The notes under the pieces were generated by a model. It worked only from the letters and a program-made list of their open reading frames with translations. It was not told the origin of the DNA and did not search any database. From Erodium maritimum (taxonomy: Eukaryota > Streptophyta > Magnoliopsida > Geraniales > Geraniaceae): a stretch of DNA of 64,000 bases. The position numbers and the translations under genes are program-made. The DNA is taken from assembly GCA_963921825.1 (NCBI GenBank), contig OY997592.1:31227730-31291729 (forward strand), written 5' to 3'. Positions within the stretch are counted from its first letter, which is position 1. The number at the start of each line of letters is the position of its first letter. Shown here in pieces: positions 11,643 to 23,900 of this stretch.

Positions 11643-11849
11643 TAAAATCAATTGTCTAGTATAGTTTCAAAGCCTGTACTACATACCAATATGAGTTTTC
11701 TTTGAAATTATTCTATAACTCCATGTGGGATGTATGAATAATATCGAGACAATTAATATTTTTAATGGCCATAGGATTTTAAGAGTTATGAGGTAATAGA
11801 GGAATATTTCACACACTAGGAATAAACTTATCTAACATATTAGAGTATT

Positions 11850-12019
11850 AAATCAACTAAAATTACAAGCTAATAACAAAATAAGTGATTTTATTTTTTT
11901 TGTTTTGGTTGATTGGCTTTCGTTTCAATAGTGACAAATCAACTAAAATCACAAACTAATAACAAAATAAGTGACTACAATTTTTGTTTTGGTTGATTGG
12001 CTTTTGTTTCAATAGTGAC
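11850..12019. repeat. Tandem duplication, 86 and 84 bp
   Basis: Two adjacent copies start AAATCAACTAAAAT and end TTTCAATAGTGAC. They differ at a few sites and in the length of a T-run. The DNA is AT-rich with no coding potential. Confidence 0.85.
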
Positions 12020-12146
12020 TTGGTTTAGTTTTTTTGTTGTTTCACCAAACAAAAATGTATTATCTGAGATGGTTATAAAATAGGAGACATGAATTATTTT
12101 TTCTTTGTTCTAAATTATAGTCTTGTTCTTTTAATAATTACAAAAA

Positions 12147-12480
12147 GGGGTAACCCTGTTTCCTAACCCCCTTTGAGCTTTGTTTTTCAATTCCTAACTT
12201 ACGTTTACCTTTGGTGACATTTCCCAATTGTCACCTTTCAATTTTTTGCAGAAAGTATCAAAAATCGTCAAAACTAACGATTCCGTTAGTTTTTTGCCTA
12301 CGTGTCGTCACGGTGAAGTGACACGTGACAAAAAAAATTAACGGAATCGTCAAAATAAACGGTAAACAATACTTTCTGCAAAAAATGAAAAGGTGACAGT
12401 TGGAAAATGTCACCAAAAGTAAACCTAGGTTAGGAATTGAAAAACAAAGCTCAAATGGGGTTAGGAAACAGGGTTTCCCC
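12147..12480. mobile_element. MULE-like MITE with 9-bp target duplication
   Basis: A 334-bp foldback element with terminal repeats of about 120 bp. The left end GGGGTAACCCTGTTTCCTAA pairs with the right end TTAGGAAACAGGGTTTCCCC, then GAGCTTTGTTTTTCAATTCC, the GGTGACA boxes and TTTTTTGCAGAAAGTA in matching order. TTACAAAAA flanks both sides exactly (12138-12146 and 12481-12489). The centre holds a further small palindrome around ACGTGTCGTCACGGTGAAG. It is non-autonomous, and the ends are so similar that it should fold into a long hairpin. Confidence 0.9.
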
Positions 12481-12539
12481 TTACAAAAAAGGCTTCTTCT
12501 CATAAATATGAAATATGATATATTATGTATGTATATAAG

Positions 12540-13363
12540 AAAAGACCTAATACCCTCTATTTTCCTATCTAGCGCAGAACAGAAGATTGCCCATGGCTAT
12601 GGCCATGGTACTTGTCATGGCCTGCGCCATGGCCCTATTCACTATGATCAAAACAGCAATAGTGTGGGGGATGTCGCCATCAAGCTCGAAGTTAACACGC
12701 AAGGCGGTGGCGATGAACCCATGAAAAGCACCGCTTTCTTTTGAACACTTTAAGGCGGTGACGTCGTCGCTATCGGTCTCCTCGCTCTCCACGTCGTCGC
12801 CATCAGCAACGGGATGCAACCACCGATTGAGCCGACTAGGCACCATCCCTACGTAGCTCCAGGACATGCTCAATCAAACCCGAACATCAATGTGGCCATG
12901 ACCGGAGCGATTCTGAAGGGTCGCTGGATTTGGGACCCTGGAGGAGGGATGTCAGGTCGAGATCTGTACCCTCGACAACCAAACCCGGTCTCCTCGAGAC
13001 TGGATGACTCATTTTGGGTCAACCCAATGATGATCAATATTATCCTGCGTGAAGTATCGATGAAGTCACATCCGGAGCCCCGAGCGTACGCCGGAGAGCT
13101 AGCAATATCAAGAGGCCTCACTACCAAAGTTATGGGATCTCAGACGAATTGGTATTGCAGGATTTTTAGGTTATTATGGTCGTTTTATTTATGTTGGTCT
13201 GCGATACAAAAGCGATCAAACAATACGGTTCAAGTGCACCAGAAACCCTACTGGGGTTTTGGACATACTCGAACCCAGGGTCAGGGACCCAGGTTACGGT
13301 TACATTTACGTTTATGATTTTTTTTCATGATCAATAAAACTTTTCTACTCTCGTTTAAAAAAA
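12540..13363 (+). mobile_element. Poly(A) retrocopy with 15-bp target duplication (source unknown)
   Basis: ATGTATGTATATAAG occurs exactly at 12525-12539 and 13364-13378. Between them lie 824 bp ending in AATAAA (13334-13339), about 17 bases of spacer, and an A-run of 7-8. These are the marks of L1-driven retroposition: target duplication, polyadenylation signal, tail. I do not recognise the body. An ATG at 12594 opens a short hydrophobic reading (MAMAMVLVMACAMALF...) and a longer open stretch covers 12814-13317 in another frame. Neither has a known domain, and no LINE ORF is visible. It may be a processed host transcript (pseudogene) or an unrecognised SINE/LINE derivative. The retroposed structure is well supported; the identity is not. 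Confidence 0.7.
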
Positions 13364-13472
13364 ATGTATGTATATAAGTATTTTCATGTTTCTAGTGTAG
13401 AACTGTTGATATATATGAGGATAAATTTGTATGTATCTTGGTTAACTATTAACTGATTATGAAAAATGAACG

Positions 13473-16400
13473 GCATATTGTTTGATGCCGACCCTAGCCT
13501 TTGAAGCTTCGCGATGGCAGGAGGAGATCCGCACGTGACGGTGGGTGAGCCCGACTCGGTGTGCTCTGTCGTCGCCGTTTGGCGAGATAGGGTGGAGGTA
13601 AGTCCCCGGGTGTTAATTCTTCTGTCTTTCTCGTTTTCTGCTTGTTGTTGTGGGGGGTATCGTAGTTGAAGGTTCGATCCATAAGTTGGGAATCGCTTTT
13701 TGTTGCCCCACGTCCGTCAGCACGTCTGTGGGGTGGTTGGTGGTGTCGTCGGGGTGCGGACGGTGGCCCTACACGGTTCGGTAGGGACGATTTAGAGACA
13801 TCGGCGCTGCTTGGTTCATAAACAGTCGGGGCCAGTGGGGCTTGGTCCTTTTGTGGTAGACGGGGGTGGCTGGGGCAGTGGAGGAGTGGTGTTGTAAGGG
13901 TTGTCGATGGGGTATTGATCGAGTTTCCGATCGGGAAGAGGGTGGAAATTAACTGATCTTCGTTTCGCCATGAGATTCCTATCTTGGAATTGTAGGGGGC
14001 TAGGAAAAATAGGCGACGGTCGAATACCTGAAAGGGGTGATCCGGCGCCGAAAACCGCTAGTTATCTTCCTCAGTGAGACTCTGGCTATGAAAGGGGAAG
14101 TGGATACTCTGAAGTTGAAAACGGGATTCTCAGGTGGTCGTGAAGTGCCAGCGGTAGGGCATAAGGGGGGTCTGATCCTTCTATGGACATCGGAGTTGTC
14201 GGTTACGCCGTATCCGAGCGGGGATAGGTACATCGATGTGGAAATCAAGGGTCCGGTTGGAGATGGTTTTCGATTCACTAGGGTGTACGGGGAGGCGAAC
14301 CGGGAACTCAGGTGGCAGACGTGGGAATTGATTCAATCTTTGGGGATGTGGTCCGGGCGTCGTAGAGATGGCTTATGATGAGAGACTTCAATGGCATTCT
14401 ACGTAATAAGGATAAACGGGGAGGCCGCCGATATCTGGGCCATTTGATTGAAGGTGTCCGAGGAGCGATGTCGGACGTGGATGTGCAAGATGTCCCTCTC
14501 CAAGGGTATGGATTCACCTGGCATAGTGGGAGTGAACCGGAGACGAGGATGGCGGTGCAGCTGGACAGGGCTTTGATGTCTCCAGCTCTCAAGGCTATGT
14601 GGCCGGAGGCGCATTTGGCCAATCTGGATATATCAACTTCCGACCATTTGTCAATTTTGTTGGACTCAGATCAAAGAGTGGATCAAATCGGCTCGAGACA
14701 ATTCCGCTTTAAGAATATCTGGGCGGAGGACCCTGAGTGTGGCCACTTGATTCAATCGTGGTGGGGTGCCCGGAGGAAAGGGACATTTGCACAAAGACGA
14801 GGGAGATAGGGAATGCACTGGAGGAGTGGGGAAAAGAGGTGTACAACGCGCTAGCCAGGAAGATTGCCAGGTATGAGAAGGATATGTTGTGGTTGAATGG
14901 TAGGGATGATCGCACGAGTATTCGGAGACGTAGGGCGTTACAGAAACTTTACGTGAAGGCGTTAGAGTGGAAAGGAGAGTTCTGGCGGCAACGGGCTAAA
15001 CAGCATTGGCTCACAAATAGTGACCAGAACACGAAGTTTTTCCAGGCATCAGCATCGCAACGAAAGAATATCAACAAGGTGACTGAATTGCAGGATGAAT
15101 CTTGAAATGTCCTGACTTGGGACTCGGGATTGGGAAACCATATTATGGAATTCTATAAAAATTTATCAAGGAGGTCAAGGGGAGACGGGACAAGGTTCCC
15201 AAGGTTTCGACAACAACTGTTTTCGACAACAACTGACGGAGGAACAAAGCAGGTTACAGATGGGCGAGGTGACATCAGATGAGGTGCGAGAGGCAACTTT
15301 CGCGATGGGTCCCAATAAGTCATCGGGTCCGGATGGACTCAACCCGTTCTTCTACTAAAAGTACTGGGAACGATAGGTGAGGATGTGACTAGATGGGTGC
15401 CACGTATATTCTCGGGGGAGGACATACCGCGAGAGATGAACAAGACAATGCTGGTTCTGATCCCGAAGGTGAAATGTCCCACGTCGCTGAAGGATCTCTG
15501 GCCGATTGCCCTCTGTAATGTGATATTTAAAGTGGTCTCGAAGGTGGCTATGAACAGATTAAATGGCATGTTAGATGGTATAATATCGGCTTCTCAAGGG
15601 GCGTTTGTACCTGGTCATTCGATACAGAATAACATTATCCTTTCGTACGAGACCCTACACTTTCTGAAGAATAAGAGACATGGCTGAGAGGGGAGGTGGA
15701 CTTAAATCTGGACATGAGCAAGACCTATGATAGAGTGGAGTGGGGGTCCTTGTGGGATATGATGCGGGGATTCGGTTTTGGGGAGGAGTGGATAACACTT
15801 GTTCGACGCTGCACGTATTCGGTAACATATAATATTGTGGCAGGTGGCCAGGAGGCAGGATTGTCCAGCCAGAAAGAGGAATCAAGTAAGGGGATCCGCT
15901 CTCCCCATATATGTTCCTATTTTGTATGGAAGGTTTTTCACGTCTACTCCAGGAGGCAGAAAGCGGAGGAGACCTCCACGGGGTTAAAGTGGCCTCACGG
16001 GCGCCCTCGCTCACCCATCTATTCTTTGCAGATGCCTGTTATGTCTATTGCAAGGCGACACTGGAGGAAATGGGACGGTTGAGGACTCTTCTTTGAGTGA
16101 TTGAGGAAGCATCGGGGCAAGTGGTGAATCAACAAAAGTCGTCCCTGTTTTTTAGTACCAACACGTCGGGTACCAAACGGGAGGAGGGGATCCAGATTTT
16201 GGGGAACCCGGAGTTGACACATCCGTCTCCCTACCTGGGGATTCCGAATATGATGGGACGCAGCAGGAAACAGGGGGCTGCAATATGTGTTGAGTAGGGT
16301 CCTTCGGAGGATTCAGAGATGGGACGGGAAGTTGCTAAATGGGGCGGGTAAGGAGGTTTTAGTCAAATCTGTTTTACAAGCAATCCCTACATACACGATG

Positions 16401-16885
16401 AGTTTTATGAGGCTTCCAAAAGGAACCCTGGACAAGATGAATGTAGCATTAGCTCGGTTTTGGTGGAAGTCTCCGGGCCCGGAAGGGAAATGTGTTATCT
16501 GGCAATCGTGGGAGACTATGTCACGCCCGAAGGAGGAGGGTGGACTGAGATTCAAGAACCTGTACGACTTCAATACAGCTCTCTTGGGGAAGCAACTATG
16601 GAAGCTCGTGACAGATGAATCCAGCTTGGTAGCGAGGGTGTTGAAGGCTCGGTACTACCCGGAGTCCTCAGTATTGGAGGCTGTCCGGAAACCGAATCAG
16701 AGCTATGTATGGCAGAGCATTCTGTCCACGCAAGATCTGATTAAGAGTGGAGCAAGGAGGTCGATTGGGCCAGGGACAACTACGTCAATACGCGATCATC
16801 CGTGGTTGACAGGGGTTGTGGCGAGAGTGCAGCCGGTGGGATCGGGTATCGACAATACCCTAGTGTCGGGTCTGATGAGGCCTAA
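13473..16885 (+). mobile_element. L1 LINE with RNase H, left part (5' UTR, endonuclease, RT)
   Basis: Left segment of a LINE whose 14-bp target duplication ATGAAAAATGAACG lies at 13459-13472 and again at 31252-31265. ORF2 starts at 13970 with MRFLSWNCRGLG, the start of an APE-type endonuclease. FLSET (near 14070), RDFNG (about 14380, a change from GDFN) and TSDHLS (near 14640) continue that domain in shifted frames. Reverse transcriptase runs from about 15385: LVLIPKVK, GAFVPGHSIQNNI, LDMSKTYDRVEW. The catalytic FADD box reads FADA near 16030. The thumb/linker (16287-16885) is intact, with GLRFKNLYDFN and RVLKARYYP. Several frameshifts and stops break ORF2. A Gypsy element interrupts it at 16886. 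A short leader before ORF2 (13473-13969) has no recognisable ORF1. Confidence 0.9.
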
Positions 16886-17333
16886 TGATGCAGAGTGCGG
16901 AGCGAAAGGAGGAATCCTTTATCGAATTCGTTGATTCTAAGAGAATATCGAATATGATAGGTTTGAGTAGAACTCGTTTTTTGTGTTTATTGCATAAAAT
17001 CTGAATTACAATGAAGAATAACAAGTTCTTAAATAGAAAACTAGTACCCCGAAGTCCTAATACAATAAGTAAATTACTACCCAAAACCCTAATTCGATAT
17101 AAAGGAAATATCATAAAATAGGAAATAATGAACCGGACCCTAAAATGTCAGTTTCTCCCTTCTAAACGATCTCGGATGGCCAAAAAACTTCGTACATTAT
17201 CGCAAAGCGATGAGTTTTGCTCAGGAGCCCGTTTCGACCGGAAAAATGTTAAGGTTTCGTCAATTTCGGACACTACTGCATTTTCGGGTTTTCTATCCGA
17301 TTCGTCAAAAGATCTTCAATATGCACTGCATCA
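16886..17333 (-). repeat. 3' LTR of the nested Gypsy
   Basis: 448 bp with the inverted ends TGATGCA...TGCATCA. The purine tract CCGGAGGGTA (minus strand, 17334-17343) abuts its start, as expected of a PPT. CCTAA precedes it at 16881-16885 and would be the target duplication, but the matching copy at the lost 5' end is not available. Confidence 0.85.
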
Positions 17334-19242
17334 TACCCTCCGGGGAAGAGGAGATTCGCCCTCGAATCTGGACCCGTTCCATCGTCCTCAGATGAGGAAT
17401 CCCCTGCAAAAGGAATAAGATGTTTCACGTTGAAGACATCAGAGGTGTGAATGTGGCTGGGGAGACGCAAACGATAAGAATTCGGGTTGATCTCCTCTAT
17501 AATTTCAACATGACCAATCTTCTTGGCAGCGAGCTTACTGTACTCACGAGCTGGGAAACGATCCTTGGTCAGGATGGCCCAAACAAAACTCCCACCTCGA
17601 ACTCAACAACACGACGACTTTGATCGGCCTTCTCCTTATACTTGGCGGTAGCACTCACCAAATGGTCACGAGTAGACGAATGCACCTCAGTTAAATGGCC
17701 AACAAATTACTCGGCAGTAGCATGAGAACGCACCTTGCTGGGCAGAGACAGCAAATCAAGAGGAGCCCTAGGTGACAAGCCATAAACCACATAGAAAGGA
17801 CTGAACCCCGTGGAACGGTTAACAGCATGGTTATGGGAAAACTCAGTTTGAAGAAGTTTCAGGTCCCATGCATTCAGATGATCTCCAACTAAACAGCGCA
17901 GAAGGTTACCAAGTGACTGATTAACGACCTCCGTCTGACCGTCCGTCTGAGGATGATACGCACTACTAAAGTTTAGCAGAGTCTTGACCAAACGCCACAG
18001 GCTTCGCCAAAAGTTCCCCACAAAGCGAGTATCACGGTCAGAAACAATAGAGGTAGGCAACACATGAAGGCGATACACATCTCGAAAGTAGAGATGTGCC
18101 ACGACGATTGCATTAGATGTCTTCTTACAGGAAATAAAATGGGCCATTTTGGAGAAACGATCCACCACCACGAAAATGGAATCAAAACCACATTGAGTAC
18201 GCGGAAGCCCAAGGACGAAGTCCATACTCACATCAGACCATGGTTGTGTAGGAATAGGCAGTGGCATGTATAATCTCGCGTTTGTAGACCCACCCTTAGC
18301 CAATTGACACACACGGCAGCGAGCGACAAAGCGACCAACCTCTTTGCACATGGAGGGCCAAAAATAAGAGTCGGCAAGGAGCTGGAAGGTGCGATCACGC
18401 CCCAAATGCCCCTCGTTATGGCGTTCCTGAATCATCTTCAAGCGAAGGCTGCAATCAGGGATACATAACTGCAGACCACGAAATAAGAATCCTCCATCCA
18501 ACACAAAATCAGTACTTGTCCCCTGTTGAACATGAAGAAGAATCTGGGAAAAAAATGGATCAGTAGCATAAAGGTCCAAAAAGGAGTCAAAACCTAGAAC
18601 AGAGACACGCATCTCGGTCAGCAAGCCATGGCGCCTACTCAACGCATCTGCAACGCGATTAGAAACACCCGCCTTGTGCTTAATCATGAAAGTGAACTGT
18701 TGCAAGTAAGAAATCCAGGATGCATGACGATGAGAAATCTTGTCCTGGCTGCCCAGATGCTTAAGGGTGTCATGATCAGTATACAGAATAAATTCGCTCT
18801 GAAAAAGATAATGGCGGAAGTGTCTAACAGCTCGAACAACAGCATAAAATTCAACATCATACGTACTGAAACGGCACTTGGCACCAGACAATTTATCACT
18901 GAAAAAGGCAACAGGGCGAACTGCTTGATTGAGGACAGCGTCAATCCCTAGCTTAGATGCATCACAATGCAACTCAAAAGGTTGAGAGAAATCAGGGAGG
19001 ACGAGAACAGGGGCCGAAGTCAAACGATGCTTGATCCCACCAAAGGCTGATCAGCGTCCTCAGACCAGGTGGGTCGTGATCCTTTCATGCAATCCGTGAT
19101 GGGAGCCATAACATTACTGAAGTGAGGAATAAAACGCCTATAAAAGGACGCCAAACCATGAAAGCTACGTACCTCATTAATGGTGGTAGGCCTGGGCCAC
19201 TGGGACACGGCCAAGACTTCATTGGAGACCACATACCCCAGA

Positions 19243-20930
19243 TGTTAGACTTAGTGCCCGTAGTTCAATCCTAAATGTCCAAATGTATATATCATCGTTA
19301 GCAATAAAATTAAAGCGGCTTTATATTACCTATGTGTTGGAGTAATATATCGATGTGTGCTCTGATCTATGCCCACCATGCGAATAGAACCATAGATCGA
19401 GATAGATCACACTCGATGGGTCCCTAGTCAACAAAGCTTCACTAGAAGCGACTAGTATGAAAGATGGCTCTTTATGGCTTACGTTCTGTTAGTCATTGGA
19501 ATGGGATTCCGGAGTCTGATCATAGATATCATGTGGGACATGATATTGGACGACCCGCCCTGAATATGTGCCATAGATTAAGTCATGAACATATTCAGTG
19601 TTGTAGCTTGTCATGTATCCTTAGACCAAGGAGTCTTTGTGATCGCTATGTAGTCAACAACTGAGTTTGACCTGAGCCTAACGTTGTCCGTAACAGGGCT
19701 TCCATAACGGCCAGGATTGGCTTGGGGACGGGCTACATGAGTGACACGAAAGACGGCTAAGGGATTTATCCCTCATACTAAGGTATGTGAAAGATATCGG
19801 TTCTCGGCCACTTGATCGAGAGTGACTGGAAGAATAGCATGGCCATGCACATGATACTGTGTATCATATCTTCAGTCATCTCACATATCAAGGAACGGTG
19901 ATTGAGAATAATAAGGATGACGGCTCTATGCCTTATCTCAATCAGCATATCGGAGATAAAAGGATAATGACAGGGACGACGGAAAGGTTAGAATCGACAG
20001 GGTCGATTCGTTATGTAGTGTCAGGCAATACTAAAGTCTCGTTAGTTGCCACTTAAATAGGATCAAGTAAAATGGGATTTTACGTTGATCTATTGACATG
20101 CATAAACCTAAGGGTCACACCGGAGGATGAAACTCATTGACACATTTATGGAGAATGGCCAAAAGGGAGTTGTCTCGGGACATGACCAAAACTGGGTTTT
20201 GGGTCATGTGCCCGTAAGTGAATAGGACTTTACGGATCGAGACAAGGCTTGGAGTCTTGGGATTGATCGCGTCGGATAATGTTGGACATTTCCGGTATGG
20301 AAGGCATGGAGGCGATGAGCGAATCACGGGACCTCGTTGGAAATGGTCACGGGCCATGTTCCAAGAGGCCCATGAAAGGCCCATGCAACCAAGGCCCATG
20401 GAACTAATTAATCAAGTCTTGATTAATTAGTACTAAGTAAGCAAGACAAGGATTAAGGTGTTGGTGATTCATCACCTAACCCAATCTTGTCTTGCCATAC
20501 TTTGTCCTATTTACACCTTACTTGACACCATACTTGTCCCATGCCTTTAGTTGGACAAGTATGGGTTTTGTTATGTTTAAGTCATCTTTTTTCAACATAA
20601 CAAACACAAGACAAGAATAGGAAACACATTTTCTCTCCCTCTTCCATGACCATTTCGGGTTTGGCTAGTTTCCACCTCCATGTTTGTGTTCTTGAGTCCT
20701 CAAAGAGAAGAACTACGTGGCTTTGATTCACATGTGGATACGTAGGCGTCTTGGAGACTCAAGCCAATCATTCGTTAACCGGTGTTCTTGTTTTGGTAAG
20801 AACTAGTGCTGAATTTTTCTCTTGTGAATCCATTCTTTGTTAGTTGTTTCATGGTTTTAATCGTCTCTTGGTTTTCATTGATTTTCCGCTGCGAGTTGGT
20901 TCATCTCCAACCTTACCTCGAGACCCAACA
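19243..20930 (+). repeat. 5' LTR of the Angela-like Copia
   Basis: 1688 bp, TGTTAG...CCAACA, followed directly by GTGGTATCAGAGCC. Nearly identical to 26018-27705. Confidence 0.95.
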
Positions 20931-20931
20931 G

Positions 20932-20945
20932 TGGTATCAGAGCCG
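20932..20945 (+). other. Primer-binding site (initiator tRNA-Met)
   Basis: TGGTATCAGAGCC immediately downstream of the 5' LTR, as at 1893. Confidence 0.9.
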
Positions 20946-23900
20946 TGCTACCTTCGGGATTCACAAGACGGTGTTCAAAGTTCCGGTTTTGCTTGAAAGT
21001 TTCGTTTTTGGCATGTTGTTTTGCTAAATTGTTTGATAACATGTTTTAAATTATTGTTTATGAATTTAATACATGTAAAATGAATTTTTGAAAATTATTT
21101 CAAATCTGGAAATTTTGAAAAAAAATTGATTTTTCGGGTCTCGGGAGCGGGACTCTCGGGGAGCCGAAACCGGGACCGAACGGGGCTCCGTTGGACGGAG
21201 CTAGGCTAAGCATGACCATTGGATGGTTGATATGCCAATGCTAAACCGTTTTGTTAGTTATGACGAGTTTGGAACCGTCATGACGAACTCGAAGATCAAA
21301 TGTTCAAAAGTTTCATTTTTGAACGGTTTCGATAAACCGAGCATCAAAAAATTTCGAAACTTGGCTATTGATTAAAACCGGAAAATCACATGATGTTTGA
21401 TAACATGCTTGTTTGATAACACGATGTGTGATGTGATGTTGGCATGGTGTACATAATATCCCCGAGCTCGATTTAATTATTTATCGCTTTTCACGGCCTG
21501 CGAGCCGTTAGAGTTAGCGTGTAATTATTTTTTTCAAGGTGTGGTCGTCGAACCACTTATTTGTAATATTTATTTATTCCCGACATGCGAGTCGTGTATT
21601 AAATTGTAATATTTTACTCAAGACGAAGAAAGGGCGAAAAGGTCATTTGGTGGCTTTTCGGGTGTTGGCATCGGCTTGGAGTCGGTGGAGCTCAAGAAGC
21701 TATTGGGAGTTAGTTTAGGGGGATATTATGTGCACATTTATCGCTTTATGCTTGGTTTAGTTTATGCATGATTAATTCTATGTGTTTTAGAATTGCATGC
21801 TTAACTTTATTTACCGAGCATATCACCTCACATGCAAAGATAAAATTGGAATTTTAATCCTTGTGTGTGAACCCTTAGAACCGTCATTGCATTGGATGTA
21901 GTTGACGGGTTCAAAAGAAGAATTACATTGGATGTAATTTGAGGCATCATTGCATTTGGAATGTAGTTGATGTGCTCATCGCATCTAGGATGTGCCAAAG
22001 TTTTGAACACAACTGGACAAGTAAAAGCGGGTCATGTCCGATACCTCCCAATCATCAACACCTTACTACCTCCCCGTCCTATGGGTGTCGTGTGCATTAG
22101 CGGAGAATCCATGGGGAAGCGGGGTAGTAGGTTTGGACGACATATGTGGGTGTCGTGCGCCTTAGCGGAGCACCTACATAGTGACGGGCCATAGTTGAAA
22201 ATTGGTGGACCCGACTACGATTCTCAGCCTGAGGTTGAGCTAGGGTAACAGATAGGGTAAGTCGTGTACATAAGTACATACCCTAGCCAAGAGTCACATT
22301 GGATGTGATTGGATGGAGTCCTACCTACATAGCTCTATTAAGTGGTGAGCATTAGTTCAGCTTAATCGAGTGAATCAAGGATCTTGGTTTCAGATTCTAA
22401 AGGTTTAGAATCGATTGTTGGTGTTTAAGCTTGATCTTCATAAAATTTATTCAGTTTACTGATTGAATTTTATCTGTTGTAGATCAAATGGCAAATTCAG
22501 CGAACATTAATAGTTTGTCATTAAAAAACCATTCTTGACAGGGTCAAGCTAAATGGGACAAACTATTTGGACTGGTACAGAATTTTGAGGATAGTCCTCA
22601 AGTCTGAACGCAAAGAATATGTCCATGACAAGGTTGTCTCTAAGACCATATCAGAGTTACATGAAGTGTCATTAATTGCTGAGAAGAATATATCAGGGAT
22701 CTGGGATCCAAGGATATTCTGATGGTCAACAAGGGAATTGGAAGTGGCAAGGGCTGGGCCCATGCGCACTTGGCAGGAAAGATGAGACACCTGAGAATGT
22801 CTGCTTCTATTGCCAACAGCCTGGTCATTGGAACCGGGATTACAGGAAGTTCACGGCTGATCTGAAGAAGGGCAGTGGGATTGCGCCTTCATCAAATAGC
22901 CTGGATGATCTGAAGAAGGGCAGTAGGACTGCGCCTTCATCAGGAAACCTGGATGATCTAAGGAAGGGCGGTGGGATCGTGCCTTCATTCGGTATTAACT
23001 CTATAGAGCTACATCTCTCTACTTCCAAAGATTCATGGGTATTAGATACCATGACTGAATCTCACACATGCACTAATATATGGTGGCTGAAAGTAGGAGA
23101 GATTTGGAAAGCACGAAATGGACCTCAGAGTTGTGGCAACTGCTGTAGGATCCATGAGTCTTGCTTTGCCAAGAGGCCTTGTCTTAGTATTGTATAATGT
23201 ATATTGCATACCTACTTTTAGTAGGAATATTATATCTGTATCCGTGTTTGACAAGGAAGGATATAATGTTAATATTGGAAATGGAGTTTTCAATGTTCTA
23301 TGCAATGATATGTTTTATACCAGTACTGACATGGTTGGAGGATTGTACATATTAGATATGGGTAACAATGCCTCAAGTTCTATATATTCCGTTAATACCA
23401 AGAGGTCTAAATTCAACGATTTAAACCTAACTCTGTTATGGTACTGTCATTTGGGTCGCATAAACAAGAAGCGCCTATCAGCACTTCAGAAGTGCGGGCT
23501 TTCAGGTTCATTCGAATTCCATTCGATCGATAGGTGCAAGGTTTGTTTGATGGGCAAAATGACTAAAGTGCCCTTTATCGATCGCGATGAAAGGGCGGGT
23601 GAATTATTGGGGCTGATACACTCGAATGTGTGTAGACCAATAAGTTCACTTGCCAGGAGGGGTTTTAGCTACTTTATCACATTTACTGATGATTACAGTA
23701 AATATGGTTATGTCTATTCGGTGAGACATAAGTCTGAAGCTTTTGATAAATTCAAAGAGTTTAAGACTATAGTAGAAAACCAGCTCGACAAAGGTATTAA
23801 GGCACTTCGATTGGATCGAGGTGGAAAATACTTGACCACAGAGTTATTAGATCATCTAAAAGAGAATGGGATCCTTTTGGAATGGACTCCTCCTAGGTCA

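Noticed and set aside
12565-13127. Minus-strand open frames in the retrocopy
   Set aside because: The poly(A) tail and AATAAA fix the plus strand as the transcript strand.
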